Shown: positions 1 to 8,810, numbered from the stretch's first letter. The stretch is DNA of 39,574 nucleotides from Sphaerotilus sp. (GCF_013299175.1 NZ_JAAFKF010000027.1:1-39574); one strand, 5' to 3'. Notes: generated by a model from the letters alone, not told the origin. Program-made: numbers and translations.

Positions 1-2
1 GC

Positions 3-701
3 GTCGTCTTCATCGGCGCCGGACCCGGCTCGGCCGACCTGATCACCGTGCGCGGCCTGAACCGGCTGCGGGCGGCGGAGGTCGTGCTGGCCGATGCGCT
101 GACCGACCCGGCCTTGCGTGCAGAAGCGCCCGACGCCGAGTGGATCGACGTGGGCAAGCGCGGCTTCAGCAGCGAAAGCACCGGCCAGACGCGCATCAAC
201 GCGCTGCTGGTCGAGTGTGCGCAGCGGTCGGCCAAGGTCGTGCGGCTCAAGGGCGGCGACCCGAGCATGTTCGGGCGGCTCGAAGAGGAGCTGCAGGCCC
301 TGCGGGCTGCGGGCATCGGCTGCGAGGTCGTGCCCGGCGTGACCTCGGCACTGGCCGCCGCCGCCGTGTCGCAGCAGCCGCTCACGCGCCGCGGCGTCGG
401 TCGCAGCGTCGCCTTCAGCACCGCGATGACGCAGACCGGCGACCTCGAAGCCCGCCGCAGCGCCGACACCGAGGTGTTCTACATGGCGGGCCGGCAACTG
501 CCCTCGCTGGCCGAGCGGCTCGCCGAAGTCGGCTGGCCGGGCGACATGGCCGTGGTGGTGATCTCGCGTGCGGGGTGGCCCGACGAGCAGTTCAGCCGCC
601 ACACGGTGGCCACCCTCGCCGAAGCCGATCCGCTGCACCGAGGCCGGCCGACGCTGGTCACGGTGGGCGCCGGTGCGCGGCCCGTGGCACATCCGACTTA
701 A
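3..701 (+). CDS. cobA: Uroporphyrinogen-III C-methyltransferase, 5' end missing
   Basis: SAM-dependent methyltransferase of siroheme/cobalamin synthesis that methylates uroporphyrinogen III at C2 and C7 to give precorrin-2. The window starts inside the gene: the frame is open from base 3 and already shows the N-terminal SAM-binding loop (VVFIGAGPGSADLITVRG). The family motifs VRLKGGDPSMFGR and VVPGVTSALAAAA follow, then the second half with FYMAG and a C-terminal TLVTVGAGAR. About 232 residues are visible, close to the usual 250-280 for a stand-alone SUMT. It could instead be the C-terminal module of a CysG fusion, because the true start lies outside the window. The next gene, fdxA, starts 57 bp downstream on the same strand. 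Identification of the family is secure; stand-alone versus CysG is not. Confidence 0.88.
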   Translation, partial: VVFIGAGPGSADLITVRGLNRLRAAEVVLADALTDPALRAEAPDAEWIDVGKRGFSSESTGQTRINALLVECAQRSAKVVRLKGGDPSMFGRLEEELQALRAAGIGCEVVPGVTSALAAAAVSQQPLTRRGVGRSVAFSTAMTQTGDLEARRSADTEVFYMAGRQLPSLAERLAEVGWPGDMAVVVISRAGWPDEQFSRHTVATLAEADPLHRGRPTLVTVGAGARPVAHPT

Positions 702-758
702 AATTGAACGTTTCTCCGAACGTTCCCCTTCTCAACTTACCCAAGTGAAAACCGCGTC

Positions 759-1082
759 ATGACACACGTCGTCACCGAAGCCTGCATCCGCTGCAAGTAC
801 ACCGATTGCGTGGACGTCTGTCCCGTCGATTGTTTCCGCGAAGGCCCCAATTTCCTGATCATCGATCCGGACGAGTGCATCGACTGCGCGGTCTGCATCC
901 CCGAGTGCCCGGTGAACGCCATCCTCCCCGAGGAAGACGTGCCGGCGGACCAGCTCGCCTTCATCAAGATCAACGCCGAACTGACGCCCAAGTGGCCCAG
1001 CATCACCAAGCGCAAGGCCCCTCTGCCGGACGCTGATGACTGGAAGGACGTCAAGGACAAGATCCAGTTCCTGCAACGCTGA
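759..1082 (+). CDS. fdxA: Seven-iron ferredoxin FdxA (3Fe-4S/4Fe-4S)
   Basis: Small soluble electron carrier of 107 residues, the normal size for FdxA. The N-terminal cysteine set [18 protein letters not shown] fits a 3Fe-4S site combined with the last ligand of the second cluster. The set [13 protein letters not shown] supplies the 4Fe-4S cluster. The C-terminal tail with [11 protein letters not shown] is typical of the proteobacterial FdxA group. The next gene, 18 bp downstream, encodes a ferredoxin-NADP reductase, so the two are probably an electron-transfer pair between NADPH and the ferredoxin. The 57-bp upstream gap holds two copies of GAACGTT 10 bp apart (709-725), which might be a regulator site; that is only a guess. 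Confidence 0.93.
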   Translation: MTHVVTEACIRCKYTDCVDVCPVDCFREGPNFLIIDPDECIDCAVCIPECPVNAILPEEDVPADQLAFIKINAELTPKWPSITKRKAPLPDADDWKDVKDKIQFLQR

Positions 1083-1100
1083 ACGGGATCGGGGGACGAC

Positions 1101-2150
1101 GTGACCAGCGCACCGGCTGCACCGATCGAGACCGATGCGCTGGTGATCGGCGCGGGTCCGGTCGGGCTGTTCCAGGCGTTCCAGCTCGGGCTGCTGGGGC
1201 TGTCGGTACAGGTGGTGGACGTGCTGCCGCAGGCGGGTGGACAGTGCATCGCGCTCTACCCGGACAAGCCGATCTACGACATCCCCGGCGTGCCCGTGTG
1301 TACCGGCCGGGAGCTGACCGAGCGGCTGTTGCAGCAGGTGGCCCCCTTGCGGCCCGGTCTGCATTTCGGGGTGGCGGTGCAGAGCCTGCAGCTGCTGCCG
1401 GATGGACGTTTTGCCGTCGGGACCACCGCCGGCCCGCTGTTCCACGCGCGCAGCGTCTTCGTCGCGGCCGGTGTGGGCGCGTTCGTGCCACGCCGCCTGC
1501 CCGTCGAAGGGCTGCAGGCGCATGAGCCGCACCAGGTCGTTCACCACCCCGACGACCTGACCCCCTTCACCGGCCAGCGGATCATCGTGGTCGGCGGGGA
1601 CGCCGCCGCGCTGCAACGCGCCGCCACGCTCGCCGAGCAACCCGGCACGCCAGACGTGACCCTGCTGCACCGGCGCGACCAGTTCACCGCTGACGCGGTG
1701 TTGCTGGCACGCATCACCGCGCTGCGGGCCGACGGGCGCCTGCGGATCTGCATCGGCCAGATCACTGCGGCACACGCCACGGCCGGTCGGCTGGACAACG
1801 TGACGGTGCTGGACGCACAGGGCGGCGAGTCCATGCGGGCGCTGGACGTGCTGGTCGTCTGCCAAGGGCTGAGTCCGCGGCTGGGTCCGATCGCCGACTG
1901 GGGCCTGGCCCTGGAGCGCAAGCTGCTGCCTGTTCAGCCCGCCACGTTCGAGACCTCGGTGCCCGGTGTCCACGCCGTCGGTGACATCACCACCTACCCT
2001 GGCAAGCTCAAGCTGATCGTCTGCGGCTTCCATGAGGCGACGCTCGCCGCCCATGCCGCCCACACGCGCCTGTACCCGCAACTGCGCGGCCCCTTGCTCT
2101 ACACCACCAGCAGCGCCGTCCTGCAACGCCGGCTCGGACTCACGGACTGA
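1101..2150 (+). CDS. Ferredoxin--NADP(+) reductase, thioredoxin-reductase-like
   Basis: FAD enzyme of 349 residues that moves electrons between NADPH and ferredoxin or flavodoxin. It has the N-terminal FAD-binding loop VIGAGPVGLFQAFQLG near residue 15, the stretch GGQCIALYPDKPIYDIPG typical of TrxR-like FNRs, and a second nucleotide-binding loop VVGGDAAALQRA near residue 165. The final FAD contact region is HAVGDITTYPGKLKL. No CxxC redox motif is present, which separates it from true thioredoxin reductase. The start is GTG at 1101, preceded by a good purine-rich site (GGGGGA). The gene lies 18 bp behind fdxA and is presumably co-transcribed with it. The nucleotide loop reads GGDAAA where many relatives have GGGDSA, a mild variation. 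Confidence 0.9.
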   Translation: MTSAPAAPIETDALVIGAGPVGLFQAFQLGLLGLSVQVVDVLPQAGGQCIALYPDKPIYDIPGVPVCTGRELTERLLQQVAPLRPGLHFGVAVQSLQLLPDGRFAVGTTAGPLFHARSVFVAAGVGAFVPRRLPVEGLQAHEPHQVVHHPDDLTPFTGQRIIVVGGDAAALQRAATLAEQPGTPDVTLLHRRDQFTADAVLLARITALRADGRLRICIGQITAAHATAGRLDNVTVLDAQGGESMRALDVLVVCQGLSPRLGPIADWGLALERKLLPVQPATFETSVPGVHAVGDITTYPGKLKLIVCGFHEATLAAHAAHTRLYPQLRGPLLYTTSSAVLQRRLGLTD

Positions 2151-2333
2151 GCCAGCCGCACGCTTGTGCGAATTCCCTCACGGCCACAGGACTGAATCGG
2201 CCGCGCAAGTGTCCGCATCCCGTGGTTTCACCGGGGGCCGCTGCACACTCGCCCGATGTCAAAATTCGCGTCTTTGCAACCCCGACTTTGCACAGCACAG
2301 TCGCCACACCAACCCGAGGCAACAAGAAGCAAG

Positions 2334-3152
2334 ATGCGAGTGAACGTACAGGTCATCCAAGTGATGGCCGGTGTGCTGTTGTCCGTGCTGCCAGGTCTGT
2401 GCCAGAACGCCGTGGCCGGCGAGGTGCTCGACCGGGTGCAGCGCAGCGGCGAGCTGCGGGTGTGCGTCTGGCCGGATTACTACGGCATCAGCTACCGCAA
2501 CCCCAAGACCCGACAGTTCACGGGGCTGGACATCGATCTGTCGGCCGAATTCGCCCGCGAGCTGGGCACGCGGCTGAACCACGTCGATTCCTCGTTCGCG
2601 ACGCTGGCCGAGGATTTGCTGAAGGACCGCTGCGACATCGCGATGTTTGCGGTCGGCGTCCTGCCGCAGCGCGAAAAAGTCCTGCGCTTCAGCCAGCCCT
2701 ACCTGCAAAGCGACATCTACGCCGTCACCACCCGCAGCAGCCGGGTCGTGCGGCGCTGGGAGGACATCGACCAACCAGGGGTGCAGGTTGCCGTCCAGGC
2801 GGGCACGTTCATGGAGCCAGTCATGCGCGACGCCCTGAAGCAGGCGAGCATGGTCGTGATCCGCCCGCCTGCCACGCGCGAGCAGGAACTCGAAGCCGGC
2901 CGGGTCGATGTCTTCATGACGGACTACCCCTACAGCCGGCGCTTGCTGGACAACGCCGAATGGGCGAGGCTGATCAGTCCGCCGCAACCCTTCCATGTGC
3001 TGCCGTATGCCTACGCCGTCCGCCCCGGGGACGAGGAATGGCTGGCCCGTGTCAACCGGTTCGTGACCGACATGCGCCAGGACGGCCGGCTGGAAAGCGC
3101 AGCCCGGCGGCACCGTCTGGTGGAGATCGTGGTGCGCCCCAGTGCCCGCTGA
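2334..3152 (+). CDS. Periplasmic solute-binding protein, SBP family 3
   Basis: Predicted exported protein of 272 residues with a hydrophobic signal segment (VIQVMAGVLLSVLPGL) and likely cleavage after AVAG. The mature part starts with VLDRVQRSGELRVCVWPDYY, as in amino-acid-type binding proteins (PF00497). Other family signs are FTGLDIDLSAEFARELG and the lobe-hinge region with AVQAGTFMEPVMRDAL. I chose ATG 2334 because it gives a clean signal peptide; an in-frame start at 2256 would add 26 hydrophilic residues before it. No ABC permease or ATPase is nearby, and the next gene encodes a membrane histidine kinase. The protein may therefore present a ligand to the sensor and not to a transporter. 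The ligand is unknown. Confidence 0.82.
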   Translation: MRVNVQVIQVMAGVLLSVLPGLCQNAVAGEVLDRVQRSGELRVCVWPDYYGISYRNPKTRQFTGLDIDLSAEFARELGTRLNHVDSSFATLAEDLLKDRCDIAMFAVGVLPQREKVLRFSQPYLQSDIYAVTTRSSRVVRRWEDIDQPGVQVAVQAGTFMEPVMRDALKQASMVVIRPPATREQELEAGRVDVFMTDYPYSRRLLDNAEWARLISPPQPFHVLPYAYAVRPGDEEWLARVNRFVTDMRQDGRLESAARRHRLVEIVVRPSAR

Positions 3153-3162
3153 AGCCTCTGCC

Positions 3163-5298
3163 ATGGGACTGCGCGACGTGTCCACCCGCCCGACCTGGCT
3201 GAGCAGCCACCACCTGCTCTGGGTCGGCTCGGTGCTGGTGATGCTGCTGGTGCTGCTGTCCGGGGCCTTTTCCTACTACCAGCGCCAAGACACCGCCGCG
3301 CAGGAAACCCGCCGCACCCAGCTTCTGGCGCGCCTGCTGGAGGACGAGACCACCCGGACGCTCGACGCCGCCGCCCTCACGCTGACCATGGTCAGCGAGC
3401 GGATGCACCAGCGCGAGCAGGTCTACGGCGATCTGGCCGAGCGGCTGGTCGAGGCGGTACGGGGGCGACCGTATCTGCGCAGCCTGTCCGTGCTGGATAC
3501 AGCGGGCAAGGTGCTGGTCAGCTCCAATCCCGCCACGGTCGGCGTGGTGCTTGATCTGCACCGGTTTGGCCAGCCGGCACAAGCCAGTGAAGCTTGGCTA
3601 GGGCCATGGCTGCCCGGCAGGGATCTGGTCGATGCGGCCTCGGCCGCACAGGAAGCGGTCCCGCGCGCCGCGGGTTCCTCCCGGACCCTGCCTGGCGTCG
3701 GGGTGATGACGCTGGTCCACCGGGGCACCACGGCCGATGGACAGTCCGTGCTGGCCGTGGCCGCCTTCAACCCGGACTACCTCGCCAACCACTTCCAGCA
3801 GATCCTGGGCGAGCGGTCGCTGAACGCCGCCTTGCTCGACTACCAAGGGCGGTTGCTCGCTGGCACCGAGGGGGTGCAGCGCCTGCCCGGCACCAGCGTG
3901 CCAGCCCACCGTGCGCTGCAGGAGTTTCTGCCTGACCGGGAACACGGCAGCTACGAGGGCCTGGGGCTGGACGCCACCCCGGTGATCACCGCGTTCCGGG
4001 CCAGCCGCAAGCACCCGCTGGTGGTGGTGGTCGAAGAATCGATGACCGAGGTCAGCACGATGTGGCGCCGCAAGCTGGGCTGGCTGCTGGTGGTGGACCT
4101 CGTGGGGATGCTGATGATCGCAGCCGGCACCGTCGCGGGCTGGCGCAGCCTGCGCGCCCATGAACGCATGGCCGCCGCGCTGGACCGCACACGCGGCAGG
4201 CTGGAGGAAAGCGAACGCCACCTGCGGGCCGTCATCGAGGCGGCACCGGCGCCGATGTTCGTGCTCGATCCGCTAGGACGCTACGTGCTGGTGAACCAGG
4301 CATTCGAGGACTTTCTCGGCGTGCGGCGCGACGACCTCATCGGCCAGCGCGCCGACACCGACCCCACATTGAGCCACCTGGCCTACCACCCCGTGCGCGA
4401 TGTGGCGCTGTGGGCGGGGGCCGGCCACAGCAACTACATGGAAAACATCGTCCTGCGCAATGGCACCAGCCGCCAGGCCCTGATCGCCAAGGTGGCGCTG
4501 ACACGCCCGGACGGTCGTCCCGGCGGCGTGATCGGCAGCATCACCGATGTGACCAGCTTCCGCGAGGCCGAGCAGCGCGCCGCCGATGCCATGACCGCCT
4601 CCGCCGCCGCCCACCGCGCAGAGTCCGAATTCATCGGCAACCTGAGCCATGCGCTGCGCACGCCACTCCAGTCGATCATCGGCTTCTCGGAACTCGGCGT
4701 CATGCGCAGCCGCCACGACAGCGCGCAACACGAGCTGTTCACCCACATCCAGGGTGGCGGTCAACGCATGCTGTCGGTGGTCAATGACCTGCTGGACCTC
4801 TCGCGCGTCAAGAACGCCACCGGCACGCTCCACCGCAGCGACACCGACACGGGCGATCTGATCGAAGAGGTGATCCGGCACGCACGCATCGACGCCCGTG
4901 CGCGCCAGATCGACATCGTGGTCAAGCCATGTGCCGATGGCATGGTGGCGAGCGTGGACGCCCTGCGCTTCCAGCAGGCGGTCCGCACGCTGATCGAGCG
5001 GGCCGTGCGCGTCTCGCCCCCAGCCAGCACGGTCGAAGTCCGGGCCTCGCGCGACAGCGAAGGGGGATTGCACTGGTGGATACACGACGCCGGGCCGGGG
5101 ATGCCCGACAGCGAATGCGACACGATGTTCTCCGCGTTCTTCCAGCCCCGCAGGGCCAGTGATGCTTGCGCCGACGGGAGTGGCCTGGAACTGGCAATCT
5201 GCCAGCAGATCCTGCGTGGACTCGATGGCGACGTGCGCTGCAAGAACCACCCGAACGGCGGCAGCGTGTGCCACCTGGCCCTGCCGGCACTGGTCTGA
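3163..5298 (+). CDS. Membrane histidine kinase (Cache-like sensor, PAS, HisKA, degenerate ATPase)
   Basis: Protein of 711 residues. A first membrane helix (LLWVGSVLVMLLVLLSGAF) is followed by about 250 periplasmic residues resembling a double Cache sensor, then a second helix (WLLVVDLVGMLMIAAG). A PAS domain (MFVLDPLGRYVLVNQAF), a HisKA box FIGNLSHALRTPLQSIIGF with the phospho-acceptor His near residue 496, and a C-terminal HATPase domain follow. The ATPase is unusual: where active kinases have an N-box of the type NLLxNA, this one reads TLIERAVRVSP, and the G2 motif reads GSGLELAI instead of GxGLGLAI. The G1 motif DAGPGMP is intact. Phosphorylation may be weak or absent. No response regulator gene is adjacent. 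The start could also be GTG 3142, which overlaps the upstream gene by 11 bp. The pairing with the upstream binding protein suggests one sensory unit. Confidence 0.86.
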   Translation: MGLRDVSTRPTWLSSHHLLWVGSVLVMLLVLLSGAFSYYQRQDTAAQETRRTQLLARLLEDETTRTLDAAALTLTMVSERMHQREQVYGDLAERLVEAVRGRPYLRSLSVLDTAGKVLVSSNPATVGVVLDLHRFGQPAQASEAWLGPWLPGRDLVDAASAAQEAVPRAAGSSRTLPGVGVMTLVHRGTTADGQSVLAVAAFNPDYLANHFQQILGERSLNAALLDYQGRLLAGTEGVQRLPGTSVPAHRALQEFLPDREHGSYEGLGLDATPVITAFRASRKHPLVVVVEESMTEVSTMWRRKLGWLLVVDLVGMLMIAAGTVAGWRSLRAHERMAAALDRTRGRLEESERHLRAVIEAAPAPMFVLDPLGRYVLVNQAFEDFLGVRRDDLIGQRADTDPTLSHLAYHPVRDVALWAGAGHSNYMENIVLRNGTSRQALIAKVALTRPDGRPGGVIGSITDVTSFREAEQRAADAMTASAAAHRAESEFIGNLSHALRTPLQSIIGFSELGVMRSRHDSAQHELFTHIQGGGQRMLSVVNDLLDLSRVKNATGTLHRSDTDTGDLIEEVIRHARIDARARQIDIVVKPCADGMVASVDALRFQQAVRTLIERAVRVSPPASTVEVRASRDSEGGLHWWIHDAGPGMPDSECDTMFSAFFQPRRASDACADGSGLELAICQQILRGLDGDVRCKNHPNGGSVCHLALPALV

Positions 5299-5350
5299 AC
5301 CCCACGGTCGAGTTCAGATAGAGGCCGCGCAATAAAATTGCCAGAAACTA

Positions 5351-5380
5351 TTGCGTAGGCTATTGTTGGCAGCATAGAAT
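5351..5380 (+). promoter_or_regulatory. Possible sigma-70 promoter for the tRNA-Asn pair
   Basis: TTGCGT at 5351-5356 and TAGAAT at 5375-5380 are separated by 18 bp and end 45 bp before the first tRNA-Asn gene. The surrounding stretch is AT-richer than its neighbours. Prediction by eye only. Confidence 0.4.
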
Positions 5381-5425
5381 GTACGTCTTGTCAGTTGACG
5401 CCAAAAACGCAACGCGCGGCACGAT

Positions 5426-5501
5426 TCCCTGATAGCTCAGTTGGTAGAGCGACGGACTGTTAATCCGCAGGTCCCTGGTTCGAGTCCAGGTCGGGGAGCC
5501 A
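5426..5501 (+). tRNA. tRNA-Asn (anticodon GTT), copy 1
   Basis: The 76-nt sequence folds as a standard cloverleaf. The acceptor arm TCCCTGA/TCGGGGA has one T-G pair, the D-arm is AGTTGGTAGA, and the anticodon loop is CTGTTAA with GTT. The T-arm is CCTGG TTCGAGT CCAGG and CCA is encoded. It is identical in all 76 nt to the second copy downstream, with 50 bp between them, so the two are a recent or homogenised tandem duplicate. Confidence 0.97.
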
Positions 5502-5551
5502 GACACAATCGCGCTGAACGTCATTGCAAGCGGCATTCGCAACTGCACAAT

Positions 5552-5627
5552 TCCCTGATAGCTCAGTTGGTAGAGCGACGGACTGTTAATCCGCAGGTCC
5601 CTGGTTCGAGTCCAGGTCGGGGAGCCA
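5552..5627 (+). tRNA. tRNA-Asn (anticodon GTT), copy 2
   Basis: Identical in sequence to the copy at 5426-5501, with CCA encoded. Both copies are probably cut from one transcript, which appears to end at the hairpin starting 17 bp downstream. Confidence 0.97.
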
Positions 5628-5643
5628 AGACATCTGGAAGATC

Positions 5644-5678
5644 AACGGCTTAGCGTCATCCACGCTAGGCCGTTTTTG
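5644..5678 (+). terminator. Rho-independent terminator after the tRNA-Asn pair
   Basis: AACGGC/GCCGTT and TAGCG/CGCTA form a stem with a single-base interruption on each side, followed by a run of five T. It lies directly after the second tRNA-Asn and before the lipoprotein gene. Confidence 0.8.
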
Positions 5679-5703
5679 TTTGCGCCACCGACATCGCCTC
5701 CGC

Positions 5704-7014
5704 ATGAACACTTCCCTGCGCCTTGCTGCCCTCGTCCCCGTGATGGCCGGGCTGGCCGCCTGCACCACGCTGCCCAGCGACCGCCTGCCCTCTGCGCCCA
5801 CACCGGCGCCGGTCATCACGCTGCCGACAACACCCGTCCCAGCACCCATGCCAGCGCCTGCCCCGGTCCCCGTGCCGGTGCCACCCCCGCTGCCGGCCCT
5901 GCCCCCGCTGCCCCCCGCTCCACCGCCGCCGCCCGCATCCCCACCGGTCAGCGCCGCCGACGTGCGCGCGGTGGCCCTGCGCGTGCTGCCACCGAACATC
6001 GCCGAGCGCAGCGCCTGGGCCGACGACATCGCCACCAGCTTCGCCGCGCTGTCGATCCCCGCGCAGACGCACAAGGTCTGCGCGCTCGCCGCCGTGATCG
6101 AGCAGGAATCGACCTGGCAGGCCGACCCGCCCGTCGCCAATCTGGCCAAGGTCGCCGCCGCCGAACTCGACAAGAAGCGCACCAGGTACGGCATCCCCAA
6201 GCCGGTGTTCGACCTGGCGATGGCCCGAACGTCGCCCAACGGCAAGACTTTCCAGCACCGGCTCGACACGCTGCGCACCGAGCGCGAGCTGTCGCTGCTG
6301 TTCGAGGACATGATCCGCGAGATTCCGATGGGCACGACGCTGTTCGAGGGCCAGAACCCGGTGAAGACCGGCGGCTCGACGCAGGTCAGCGTGGCCTTCG
6401 CCAGTGAGCAGATGCGCGAAAAGCCTTACCCGTGGCGCCCGGCCGGCACCCCGCGCGAGGAGGTGTTCAAGCGGCGTGGCGGCCTCTACTTCGGCGCGGC
6501 GATGCTGCTGGACTACCCAGTCTCGTACAACCGCATGCTCTACCGCTTCGCCGACTACAACGCCGGCCGCTACAGCAGCCGCAACGCCGCCGTGCAGTCG
6601 CTGCTGTCCCAGTTGACGGGCCAGAAGCTCGATCCGGACGGCGACCTGCTGCGCTACAAGGGCGGCGAGCCGGTATCGCCGCGCACCGAGCCGAGCCAGG
6701 CGTGGCGGGCGCTGCTGGCGTTGCAGGCGGAACTCGGGGTCAACGCCGCGCAGATCGAGCGGGATCTGAAGCTGGAAAAACAGTTCGCCTTCGAGCAGTC
6801 GCCGACCTACCGGCGGCTGTACCAACTGGCCGACAAGCGCGGGCTGAAACCTCCCCGCGAGCAGTTGCCCGACATCGAACTCAACAGCCCGAAGATCACG
6901 CGCAAGCTGACCACGGCGTGGTTCGCCGAACGCTGCGAGATGCGCTACCGGGTGTGCATGGCGCGGGACACCGTGGCACCACCAGTGCCCGCGGCCAGCG
7001 ATCCACGGCCCTGA
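5704..7014 (+). CDS. DUF1615-family lipoprotein
   Basis: Predicted lipoprotein of 436 residues. The signal peptide MNTSLRLAALVPVMAGLAAC ends in a lipobox with Cys at residue 20. A strikingly proline-rich linker follows (about residues 25-80, repeats of P, A, V), probably spanning the periplasm from the outer membrane. The globular part with AALAAVIEQEST-like sequence, RRGGLYFGAAMLLDYP and RFADYNAGRYSSRNAAVQ matches the DUF1615 family of Gram-negative lipoproteins. That family looks distantly like lytic transglycosylases (a Glu in the EQES context, and the ADYNAG motif). I chose ATG 5704 because the reading frame upstream (GTG 5680) would bury the signal peptide. The function of the family is not established; a cell-wall role is inference. 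Confidence 0.82.
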   Translation: MNTSLRLAALVPVMAGLAACTTLPSDRLPSAPTPAPVITLPTTPVPAPMPAPAPVPVPVPPPLPALPPLPPAPPPPPASPPVSAADVRAVALRVLPPNIAERSAWADDIATSFAALSIPAQTHKVCALAAVIEQESTWQADPPVANLAKVAAAELDKKRTRYGIPKPVFDLAMARTSPNGKTFQHRLDTLRTERELSLLFEDMIREIPMGTTLFEGQNPVKTGGSTQVSVAFASEQMREKPYPWRPAGTPREEVFKRRGGLYFGAAMLLDYPVSYNRMLYRFADYNAGRYSSRNAAVQSLLSQLTGQKLDPDGDLLRYKGGEPVSPRTEPSQAWRALLALQAELGVNAAQIERDLKLEKQFAFEQSPTYRRLYQLADKRGLKPPREQLPDIELNSPKITRKLTTAWFAERCEMRYRVCMARDTVAPPVPAASDPRP

Positions 7015-7031
7015 TCCGGCAGAGTTCAACG

Positions 7032-7958
7032 ATGGAGCTGCGGCAACTGCGCTACTTCGTGAAGGTCATCGAGTTCGGCAGCATGGGCCGCGCCGCCACC
7101 GAACTCGGCGTCGTCACCTCCGCACTGAGCCAGCAGATCAGCCGGCTGGAAAGCGAGCTGTCCACCCGGCTGCTGCAGCGCAGCTCCACCGGCGTGCTGC
7201 CCACCGATGCCGGTGTGGCCTTCTGGCGGCAAGCGCAACTCGTGCTGCGCCATGTCGATGAAGCCGGCCGTGCGGCACAGCAGGCGCGGCTGTCGGGCCA
7301 CGTCAGCGTCGGGCTGGCACCGTCCACGGCCGCCGTGCTGGGCCTGCCGCTGATGCGGGCGATGCGGGTGCGTTACCCGGATGTGCGGCTGCACTTGATC
7401 GAGAACCTCTCGGGCCACCTGACGCAGATGCTCAACGCCCGCCAGCTCGACCTCGCCGTGCTGTTCCAGTCGGAGGCGGCGCGGCGCTGGAGCGTGATGC
7501 CGCTGCTCGACGAGGCGCTGTTTGTCATCGGCTCGGCGGCGCTACCCGGCCTGCCGACGGGCCACGAAGTGCGGCTCGACGCGCTGGGTGACTTGCCGCT
7601 GATCCTGCCGAGCGGGCCGCACGGGCTGCGGGCGCTGCTGAACCAGTCGTTCCAGCGCGCCGGCCTGACGCCGCACGTCATCGCCGAGATCGACGGGCTG
7701 GCGCTGCTGATGGACGCCGTCTGCGCGGGGCTGGGCGCCACGATCCAGCCGGGATCGGCGGCAGCGCGCTTGCCGCAAGCCGCGCTGCGCCTGGTGCCGC
7801 TGGCCGATGACCAGGCGCGGCGGCCGAACCTGCTGGTGAGCCTGTCGGACGATGAACTCTCGCCCGCCGCGCTGGCCACCCGTGTCGTGATGACCGACGT
7901 GGCGCGCACGCTGGTCCAGGAGGGCCGCTGGACCGGCGCCCGCCTTCACGAAAACTGA
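7032..7958 (+). CDS. LysR-type transcriptional regulator, probable TcuR-like activator
   Basis: LysR-type regulator of 308 residues. The N-terminal winged helix is MELRQLRYFVKVIEFGSMG with recognition-helix region VVTSALSQQISRLESELS. The C-terminal half is the LysR substrate-binding domain. It lies directly upstream of and co-oriented with the SDR, Bug receptor, tcuA and tcuB genes. In Salmonella a LysR regulator (TcuR) controls tricarballylate use, so this protein most likely senses tricarballylate or a similar tricarboxylate here. It starts 17 bp after the lipoprotein gene, yet the 96-bp gap to the next gene leaves room for a regulated promoter. Confidence 0.87.
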   Translation: MELRQLRYFVKVIEFGSMGRAATELGVVTSALSQQISRLESELSTRLLQRSSTGVLPTDAGVAFWRQAQLVLRHVDEAGRAAQQARLSGHVSVGLAPSTAAVLGLPLMRAMRVRYPDVRLHLIENLSGHLTQMLNARQLDLAVLFQSEAARRWSVMPLLDEALFVIGSAALPGLPTGHEVRLDALGDLPLILPSGPHGLRALLNQSFQRAGLTPHVIAEIDGLALLMDAVCAGLGATIQPGSAAARLPQAALRLVPLADDQARRPNLLVSLSDDELSPAALATRVVMTDVARTLVQEGRWTGARLHEN

Positions 7959-8054
7959 AGACCCGTTGCCGGCAGCGGTCTGGCGCCCGGGCCGAGGGCT
8001 GCCTACAGTGTCCCGATTCGCTTCACCCGAACCCGAACGACGGAGACACTCCCC

Positions 8055-8810
8055 ATGGACCTGCAACTCACCGGGCGCACCGCCCTCGTCACCGGCGCCA
8101 GCGTCGGCATCGGCCGCGGCATCGCCCTGGCGCTCGCAGCCGAAGGCGTGCGCGTGGCGCTGTCCGCCCGCCGCGCCGAGAAACTGCGTGAAGTCGCCGC
8201 CGAGATCGTCGCGGCCGGTGGTGCGGAACCCGTGCTGATCGAGCAGGACATGTACGCCGACGACGCCGCCCGCCGCATCGCCGACGCCGCGGTGGCCGGG
8301 CTGGGCCGCGTGGACATCCTCGTCAACAACGCGGGCGGCTCGCGCAGCTTCAAGGAACTGCACGTGAGCGAGGAGCAGTGGCAGGAGGCGATCACGCTGA
8401 ACTTCCACCGCCCGCGCCAGCTCGGCGACGCGCTGATCGACCAGATGATCGCCAACGAATGGGGCCGCATCATCAACATCACGGGCAAGAGCGAGCCGGA
8501 GCACATCAACGGCGCCTTCTGCGCGAAAGCCGGCATGCACAGTTGGGCCAAGGGCTTGAGCCGGATGGTGGGCAAGCACGGCATCACGGTGAACTGCATC
8601 CCGCCGGGGCGCATCCACTCCGAGCAGATCTTCCGCAACTACACGCCCGAGTACCGGCAGTGGCAGTGCGACAACGAGATCCCGGTCGGCCGCTACGGCG
8701 AGCCGGAGGATCTGGCGAACCTCGTGTGTTTCCTCAGCAGCCCGCTGGCGAGCTACATCACGGGCACGGTGATTCCGGTGGATGGAGGGTTGCGCCGCTA
8801 CCAGTTCTGA
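8055..8810 (+). CDS. Short-chain dehydrogenase/reductase-like protein lacking the usual catalytic Tyr
   Basis: Rossmann-fold SDR protein of 251 residues. The cofactor loop is TGASVGIGRGIALAL near residue 14, the structural motif is ILVNNAGGSRS near residue 88, and the C-terminal ITGTVIPVDGGLRRYQF is typical of classical SDRs. At the active site, where YxxxK is expected, the sequence reads INGAFCAKAGMHSWAKGLSR: the Lys is present but the residue four before it is Ala. A second-family catalytic Tyr is not evident. It therefore either uses other residues or is not a normal dehydrogenase. It sits between the LysR gene and the Bug receptor in the tricarballylate-type cluster and may act on a breakdown product of the substrate. 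The start ATG 8055 follows a GGAGA site. Confidence 0.85.
   Translation: MDLQLTGRTALVTGASVGIGRGIALALAAEGVRVALSARRAEKLREVAAEIVAAGGAEPVLIEQDMYADDAARRIADAAVAGLGRVDILVNNAGGSRSFKELHVSEEQWQEAITLNFHRPRQLGDALIDQMIANEWGRIINITGKSEPEHINGAFCAKAGMHSWAKGLSRMVGKHGITVNCIPPGRIHSEQIFRNYTPEYRQWQCDNEIPVGRYGEPEDLANLVCFLSSPLASYITGTVIPVDGGLRRYQF

Noticed and set aside
732..2126. 464-residue minus-strand frame opposite fdxA and the reductase gene
   Set aside because: Antisense shadow of two well-recognised genes, with no motifs of its own.
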